Assembly (NCBI GenBank): GCA_030770425.1
Contig: JASJFT010000070.1
Span: 1-64,000 of the forward strand
Length of the DNA stretch: 64,000 nt
Direction: 5' to 3'
Source of the DNA: Darksidea phi
Lineage: Eukaryota; Ascomycota; Dothideomycetes; Pleosporales; Lentitheciaceae
The notes beneath the pieces are model-generated. The model saw only the letters and a list, made by a program, of their open reading frames with translations. It was not told where the DNA came from and did not search any database. The translations under genes were made by a program, and so were the position numbers. This document shows positions 58,536 through 64,000 of the stretch, one piece after another (the first letter of the stretch is position 1; the number at the start of each line of letters is the position of its first letter).

Positions 58536-59119
58536 CTACTGCTTAGCGCCATGCACGAACAGCCTCTCGCCCTCAACAGGCTTGTACTCCTTCTCACCGG
58601 GCCCACCAGCGTGATCACCAAACACCAGTTGGGCAGTCAACTTCCAATCGTGTGGGATGTGCCAGGTCTCCTGGTTCTTGCGGTCGACGATGGGGTTGTA
58701 GTGCTGGAGGTTGGCGCCGAATCCCTCTGCCTCAAGGGAAAGCCAGAGCGCGTACTGGTGCGTGGCGGACGTGTGCTCGGACCAGGTTAGGAAGTAGTGG
58801 GCGTAGGGTGGTGAGTCTTTTCGGAGGTCTTGGATGGGCTTGGGGTCCTCCCGGAAGCGGACCTAGACGTTCCGGATTAGCTCGACCCGAGTACGGAGAG
58901 AGAAAATTAGTAAACGTACGTAGTGGTGGGGTCTAGTATGCCAGGTAGTAAGGCACAGAAACCTCAAAACTTGAGGCATAGGAGACCTAGTCCGCCACCC
59001 CTGCCACTCCGAAAATTCGGCGACTACAAAGGAAACAAGGCAGGGAGAAGTTCGCTTACGGTTCCATGGCCGCCCTTGAAGCCAGAAATTCTCTTCTTGG
59101 TAGATGGCAACTGATTCTC
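58536..59119 (-). pseudogene. Broken nitroreductase-family gene
   Basis: The minus strand from 58862 to 58536 encodes a 3' part of a fungal nitroreductase (HBN1-like): YALWLSLEAEGFGANLQHYNP, an AQLVFG strand and a VEGERLFVHG tail before a TAG stop. A second fragment at 59119-59060 reads ISGFKGGHGT with a following GTAAGC donor, matching the segment that precedes the missing central block. Between them, 190 bases with stops and a hairpin replace the expected GT-LFFED region. No start codon or N-terminal FMN-binding part remains. Likely inactivated by an insertion and deletion. Confidence 0.65.
58925..59001. repeat. Hairpin-forming inverted repeat within the broken nitroreductase
   Basis: Left arm 58925-58942 (GGTGGGGTCTAGTATGCC) pairs imperfectly with the right arm 58975-59001, read in reverse as GGGGTGGCGGACTAGGTC and so on. 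The loop is about 32 bases. It may be a small MITE or a remnant of one. Confidence 0.5.
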
Positions 59120-59293
59120 AGACGATGGTGTTGGCGTATCCATAGGGTCGTTTGCATTGAACCCTTCACTGCCTGCAGTGTGCGTTACGCTATTTGTAGC
59201 CGTGCCTCTTGCTATTTATGGCGTTGAATATCGGCCACGAGGCCATTTAGATGGTAAAGAAGGATCGCTAATACTACGCCCGTAAAGAGCCAG

Positions 59294-62200
59294 TTAGAAA
59301 CACTCGGGCCATGATGACGCCATCTCCAAATCGGAGGAAGTGTCAGAGATGGCTACAGAACGCTTTGTAAACTTCGCGTCGGCACCGCACGCAATTATTG
59401 TCTGCATCCAATCTGAGGCGAGGTCGGCTGCTGTATCCCCGTTCCGATCTATTATTGAGGGAGCCACTCCCTGGGCGAGAAGAAGCTTCACTACATCGAC
59501 CCAGCGATGCCGACCCTCAAATACTTGCAGTGGGAGTGGATAGAGATACCTTTTTTGCTCCCCAGCAGTAGCGTGGTGTAGGCAGGTGCGACCAAGGTAG
59601 TCTCTAGCGGAAGCGACTGCACCAATAGCTAACAGCTCCTTTAAAATACTGTATTGACCAGCACCAGCGGCAAGATGAAGGGCAGTTTCACCAGCATTGG
59701 TCTTGATATCTACAGGCATGCGGACCTGAGCGAGCAAAAGATGGATGAGAGCGGCATGGCCAGCTTCGGCGGCGGCATGCAAGGGCGTGGCGCCAAAGCC
59801 GTCAGTGGCCCAAGGGTCAGCGCCACGGCGGAGCAGCAGTTGTACCAAAGGTTCGGAGCCGCCAGAGGCTGCATGGTGCAGGGCCTGTTTTCCGGATTCA
59901 TCTGCAATATGGACACTGGCGCCATGGTCGAGCAACAGCTGTGCCGCAGTCTCGTAGCCGTCGGCTGCAGAAAGATGCAGGGGCGTCAGGCCGTCATTGT
60001 CGCTCGAGTGGACGGGGGCACTGTGCTTGAGGAGCAGTCGAATACGAGCCTCTGAGGGCTGGCGATGATGGGATCTGCTGCTGGGGTGGATGGCCTTGTG
60101 CAAGGGCGCGCGTCCATGGCCGTCTCGTGCACAGATATCAGCACCGCGATCCAGCAGAAGGCCCAAAATCTGGTCGTAGCCCTCTTGGACCGCCCGATGC
60201 AGCAGAGTGGAGCTTTTGGTGGGACAAAAGCCAGAGTCGAAGTCGTAGCAGGAGTCGTCGTAGTCTGTTACCAGGTCGTAGCAGGAGTCGTCGTAGTCTG
60301 TTACTAGGGTAGTGTCGAGGAGCGCCGTGGTGAGGTCAACGTTACCGCTGGTAACTGCTAGCTCGAGTGCGTCGGCGTGGGTAGGGGCGCCATGCTGTAG
60401 CAGGAGGCGTACGGTTCCAAGGTGGCCCGCCTTGACAGCAGCGTATAAAGCGGATCCGTTGTCTTGATCAAAATCGACGCCGTGGCCTAGCAACAATCGC
60501 ACTACTCCCTCATGGCCACGCGCCGCTGCACTGTCGAGTGCTGGAAGGTAGTCGGTATTGAGCGCCTGGTAGGGAAGTAGGAGTCGCATGAGCCTCTCGC
60601 TGCCAGACTCGGCGGCGGCACACAGAGCGGCATAGCTGGCCGAGAGGCTGCTGGAGTCGCTGACCCAGGAGTCGGAGTCGGAGCCGCTGGCTGAGAGGTC
60701 GCTGGCTGAGGCATCGCTGGCCGGGGGGTCGCTAGCTAGCAACAGCAGCACGACCTGCTCGTAGCCCACGCGCGCCGCTGCCCACACTGTTTGATATGGA
60801 ACACTCGCGCCGTGCTCAAGCAGCACTCGCACCGCTGCCTCGTGGCCGCCTCTTGCCGCATAATCTAACGCAGTCTCGCGCGCAAAAGGGGCATCAACGT
60901 GCCTCCAAACTGGCAATCCCTGGAAATGCTGGGACCGACACTCCCTTTCGATTTCAGCGCCGTGCTCGAGTAGCAAACGCACTGCCCGCGCGTAGCCGTG
61001 CTTCGCCGCCTGATGTAGCGCCGTTTCCCCGTCGTCATCTAACGCGTGTACATTACCCCCGTCGGAGAGCCACTGTTGCACCTCTGCGTGGTGCGTATGC
61101 TCTGCGACCTGGCACATGGCCACGTCCCCCTCGAGCTTGGCTCCGTTTGCTAGCAACACCTCGACTACGTCAATGCAGCAGCGGCGCCGGGCGTAGTACA
61201 GCGGCGTCCTTCCGTTGGCGTCCGTCGCATCGACATTGACGTCGCCGCCCTCCTTGACCAATTTTGCCGCCAGCTCTGTCCAGTCCATACGTACGGCTAC
61301 GTGTAGTGGCGTCTGCCCATCGCTTTGTTTCGCGTTGATGTCAGCATTGCGACCTAGTAGTAGCCGTACCGCTGCCCAAGGCACCACTCGGTTTATGCAG
61401 ATGGCGCTGTTTGCTAGTATGTGCAGTGCCGTTTCCCCCTCTCTATTCCTCGCATCGACTAGGTCTGGTGCGTGATCTAGCAACATATTCATCATAGGGA
61501 GATAGTCCTCCGGCTTGGACTCCATCCAAACGTCTCGACAATGCTGAGCCAAATGGTGCAGCGCCGTATCTCCCTTTTGATCGGCTGCCCTAACGTCGGC
61601 TCGACTCTTTATTAAAAGCTGTGCCACCTCCATGTTCGCACCGCAGGCAGCATAGTGTATCGCCTTCCTGCCCTCCCCGTCTTTGAGCTCGGTATCTGCG
61701 CCGTGTCTTAGAAGTAACTGCGCAATAGTCAAAGAGCTCTTATATGCTGCATGCAATAGTGCCAACCCTCCCTGAACGCGGGCTCCTCGTTCAAGCAGTA
61801 GCCGTACCGCTTCCTCCTTCCTACCCACCGCCGCGGCGCCCAGTGCCGTTATCTTCCAACGACTGTCTTCTATCTCCATGTCTGCCCCGTTCTCGAGCAA
61901 CATCCGCATCATGTCTAGTTTTGCTCGGAAAGAAGCGAGCCACAGTGCCGTTCCAACTGTATCCGCGCTCCAGCTGTCCTCGAACCCAAAGTATGATTCC
62001 TCGCTGCGGGGAATGATTACTAAAGCATCCTGATCAAGGCCCCGGGCGAATGTAATGCCCCCTAAAGCATCCACGCTAGCCCCCCTTCCAAGTAGAAACT
62101 GAACTTTGTCTTCGTCTCCACTCATGATTAACGAATGCATTAAATCACTATCATTGAGGTCGGCCCCTTCATCGATCAGCATCTCTGTAATTTCCAAATG

Positions 62201-64000
62201 CCCAAGCTTCAAGGCTATCCCCAAAGATGACTGTAGATGCACCGCGGCACCTGCCCCTCTTTCAAGAAGGAATTGCACTATCTGTTGCCTGTTGTAACGG
62301 GCAGCGGAGAATAATGGGGTGCAGCCGTATATGTTCGTCTCGTGAATATCCGCGCCGTTTTTTAGCAGCAGATCAATCAGCGCCAAGTCCTCCATATTTA
62401 TCGCGAAATGTAGCGAGCTGCAATCGTTGTAGCCGTAATATCCGTCGTTATAACGTCCATTGTTGTACTGGCCGCAGCGGTAAAAAGTGTTATCATAACA
62501 GCCGTTGTAGTAGTCGTGGAAGTTGAATTCGGTCGCTTCAGCACCATTCTCTAATAACATCTGGGCGACTTCAAAGTGACCCCTCTCCACCGCCATTGAT
62601 AGGGTGCTGCGTGTCCTCCGGGTAGAGGCCCCAACTCTTGCCCCGTTCTCCAATAGAAACTTCACGCAGTCGGCATAGCCTCCCCAAGCCGCGTAGTATA
62701 ATGCATTCCACCCCCTTTTGTCTTCCGAATTAACATCAGCTCCGTGGCCGAGCAGTACTTCCAGAAACCCCAGTCGCCCTGAATTGGCAGCCCAAATCAG
62801 TGGTATGTCGATCGGGTCAACGCTCTCCTCCTGCGTCACCAGGCACCTGAATAGATGCTCTAAATCATAATAGATGCTGATATCCAACCCGGTAACGCCG
62901 ATGCTCTCATCATACCATGGAAAATCAGTCGTGTTCTTAATCCTCTTCAACCGTTCAGAATCAGTCGAATGCTTACTAATCACCGACCGGACAGAGTCGG
63001 AGCTCTTAGGACTGATCACCTGGAAACAAGCCGAAGCTAGATTCCTGTCCCTGAGAAATGGAAGAGCCACATCTTTGATCTCGACTTGCACGTCTCGAGC
63101 ATGGTGTGCCCAATATCGAGCTGCATAGTCGAATAACTCGTTCTTTGCTATGCGAATCTGCAGTTTCCTCTCAGTAGAGCAGAATCCACTCGAGAACGTC
63201 TTGTGCGACAAGTAGGTGAGACATGTCAATGCCATGTCTCGCGAACCGTTGACAACCCACATACGCCCCACACCATCAAAATACTCTTTCGTTGTCAGAT
63301 GAACCAGCTCAACTGTGTTGCTTGCTTGCTGGAACATCACCAAGCCCCCACATACTGAGACGAGGATTTTGATATCCGGCATATTCTTCCTATCAAGCTC
63401 ATCTGAGCCTTTTTCTACTGCTAGAGCCGTCTGCAGCTCTTTAATTGTCAAGATCCTCTGAGCATTAGCAATCCAAGAAAGCACACGGATGGCTAGCTTG
63501 CGATGGCCTGCGGCCTGAGCGCCTATTCGCTCCATTGCGTTTCCATATGCGTCGCTAAGCCCGCGCTCTCCGTGCGGGAGCTCTCCCAATGCGCATTCGA
63601 TTTCTTTCTCGGATATTTTATCAGCCAGCGAATTTAGGTGCAGTCGCGCTAGAAGAAACATTCCGCAGACTGCTTCTAAAATCGTCCTCCTAATCGATTG
63701 CATTAAGGAGCCATTGTCACGAACGAACTGGGGTAGCCGGAGAGGCATTTCGACATCCAAGTAGCAACCAACATCCCCCTGGCTAGCCTCGATTCTTCGA
63801 GAGACGGCGTCATCGAAATCATCCAAAATGGCTGGAATAATTCGTGTAGTCACCATAAGTTTTAGGCCGTATTGCTTTTGCAGCTCGCGGATTTCGAATA
63901 ACAGCTTCTTACGGCATATGTCTGTGCTTTCATCCAGCGCATCCACCATGACGTATACGCTGGTAAACCACTGAACCGTTAAATTGAGAGTTTCTCTGAG
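59294..64000 (-). CDS. Large NACHT-ankyrin repeat protein, 5' end outside the window
   Basis: An open reading frame of about 1568 codons that continues past base 64000. The first visible residues include VYVMVDALDEST, the Walker B/acidic part of a NACHT-type NTPase; the P-loop must lie upstream. A winged-helix-like region follows (ELVHLTTKEYF), then about 24 ankyrin repeats (GADVNSEDKRGWNALYYAA type) from residue 400 to the end. Inside the ankyrin array there is a Tyr/Asn/Gly-rich insertion (about 62410-62525), a Ser/Asp-rich one (about 60650-60730) and a duplicated 11-residue unit. Such proteins act as fungal NLR-like sensors in nonself recognition, or have other scaffold roles. No intron is seen in the visible part. 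Confidence 0.9.
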   Translation of the reverse strand, partial: LRETLNLTVQWFTSVYVMVDALDESTDICRKKLLFEIRELQKQYGLKLMVTTRIIPAILDDFDDAVSRRIEASQGDVGCYLDVEMPLRLPQFVRDNGSLMQSIRRTILEAVCGMFLLARLHLNSLADKISEKEIECALGELPHGERGLSDAYGNAMERIGAQAAGHRKLAIRVLSWIANAQRILTIKELQTALAVEKGSDELDRKNMPDIKILVSVCGGLVMFQQASNTVELVHLTTKEYFDGVGRMWVVNGSRDMALTCLTYLSHKTFSSGFCSTERKLQIRIAKNELFDYAARYWAHHARDVQVEIKDVALPFLRDRNLASACFQVISPKSSDSVRSVISKHSTDSERLKRIKNTTDFPWYDESIGVTGLDISIYYDLEHLFRCLVTQEESVDPIDIPLIWAANSGRLGFLEVLLGHGADVNSEDKRGWNALYYAAWGGYADCVKFLLENGARVGASTRRTRSTLSMAVERGHFEVAQMLLENGAEATEFNFHDYYNGCYDNTFYRCGQYNNGRYNDGYYGYNDCSSLHFAINMEDLALIDLLLKNGADIHETNIYGCTPLFSAARYNRQQIVQFLLERGAGAAVHLQSSLGIALKLGHLEITEMLIDEGADLNDSDLMHSLIMSGDEDKVQFLLGRGASVDALGGITFARGLDQDALVIIPRSEESYFGFEDSWSADTVGTALWLASFRAKLDMMRMLLENGADMEIEDSRWKITALGAAAVGRKEEAVRLLLERGARVQGGLALLHAAYKSSLTIAQLLLRHGADTELKDGEGRKAIHYAACGANMEVAQLLIKSRADVRAADQKGDTALHHLAQHCRDVWMESKPEDYLPMMNMLLDHAPDLVDARNREGETALHILANSAICINRVVPWAAVRLLLGRNADINAKQSDGQTPLHVAVRMDWTELAAKLVKEGGDVNVDATDANGRTPLYYARRRCCIDVVEVLLANGAKLEGDVAMCQVAEHTHHAEVQQWLSDGGNVHALDDDGETALHQAAKHGYARAVRLLLEHGAEIERECRSQHFQGLPVWRHVDAPFARETALDYAARGGHEAAVRVLLEHGASVPYQTVWAAARVGYEQVVLLLLASDPPASDASASDLSASGSDSDSWVSDSSSLSASYAALCAAAESGSERLMRLLLPYQALNTDYLPALDSAAARGHEGVVRLLLGHGVDFDQDNGSALYAAVKAGHLGTVRLLLQHGAPTHADALELAVTSGNVDLTTALLDTTLVTDYDDSCYDLVTDYDDSCYDFDSGFCPTKSSTLLHRAVQEGYDQILGLLLDRGADICARDGHGRAPLHKAIHPSSRSHHRQPSEARIRLLLKHSAPVHSSDNDGLTPLHLSAADGYETAAQLLLDHGASVHIADESGKQALHHAASGGSEPLVQLLLRRGADPWATDGFGATPLHAAAEAGHAALIHLLLAQVRMPVDIKTNAGETALHLAAGAGQYSILKELLAIGAVASARDYLGRTCLHHATAGEQKRYLYPLPLQVFEGRHRWVDVVKLLLAQGVAPSIIDRNGDTAADLASDWMQTIIACGADAKFTKRSVAISDTSSDLEMASSWPECF
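60242..60307 (-). repeat. 33-bp in-frame tandem duplication in ankyrin gene
   Basis: Two nearly identical 33-bp copies (60242-60274, 60275-60307) encode LVTDYDDSCYD twice. The second copy carries one changed base at the junction. It is a recent length-changing event that keeps the frame. Confidence 0.8.

Noticed and set aside
58524..58790. 88-codon plus-strand ORF
   Set aside because: It is antisense to the nitroreductase relic, whose minus-strand translation is clearly the real protein sequence.

Overview
The window is nuclear DNA of a filamentous ascomycete (Pezizomycotina, perhaps a Dothideomycete). Protein genes are interrupted by 47-128 bp introns with GTAAGT-like donors and CTAAC-like branch sites. 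The families are typical of moulds: a fungal diterpene cyclase, a Pth11-like receptor, a psi-producing oxygenase (Ppo), a Sulfotransfer_4 protein, GFA, DUF3605, DUF2235 and NACHT-ankyrin proteins. All gene models below were spliced by hand from reading-frame continuity, splice signals and family motifs. I checked that summed exon lengths are multiples of three; I ran no database search.

Region 1 (781-15992) looks like a diterpenoid biosynthetic cluster: a CPS/KS-type diterpene cyclase (-), a P450 (+), a second P450 (-), a secreted FAD-linked oxidase (+), a seven-helix Pth11-like protein (+) and an aldo/keto reductase (+). Two divergent promoters drive the first four enzymes. One carries a 250-bp MITE, the other three copies of a 31-bp tandem repeat. 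No GGPP synthase, transporter or transcription factor is seen in this part. A small cysteine-rich ORF lies at the left edge.

Region 2 (16000-21600) holds small metabolic or unknown genes (GFA, Sulfotransfer_4-like with a 9-nt exon, a Rossmann-fold protein) and a solo LTR with intact target-site duplication. Region 3 (22198-31088) has a Ppo fatty-acid dioxygenase/P450 fusion for oxylipins, a co-oriented 620-residue protein of unknown function, and a divergent DUF2235 hydrolase. Region 4 (32992-42932) has a two-exon membrane protein, a C2H2 factor, a SET-domain protein, an SMP-30-like protein and a secreted protein whose mature N-terminus is His (LPMO-like).

Region 5 (46295-54832) is housekeeping: U2AF small subunit, a tail-anchored protein, a DUF3605 protein and full-length HMG-CoA reductase. 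HMG-CoA reductase feeds the mevalonate pathway and so, indirectly, the diterpene precursor pool, but it is about 35 kb from the cluster and I infer no direct linkage. Region 6 (55490-64000) is repeat-rich: a CAAG microsatellite containing an assembly gap, AT-rich DNA, a broken nitroreductase split by a hairpin, and the 3' part of a very large NACHT-ankyrin gene that runs off the window.
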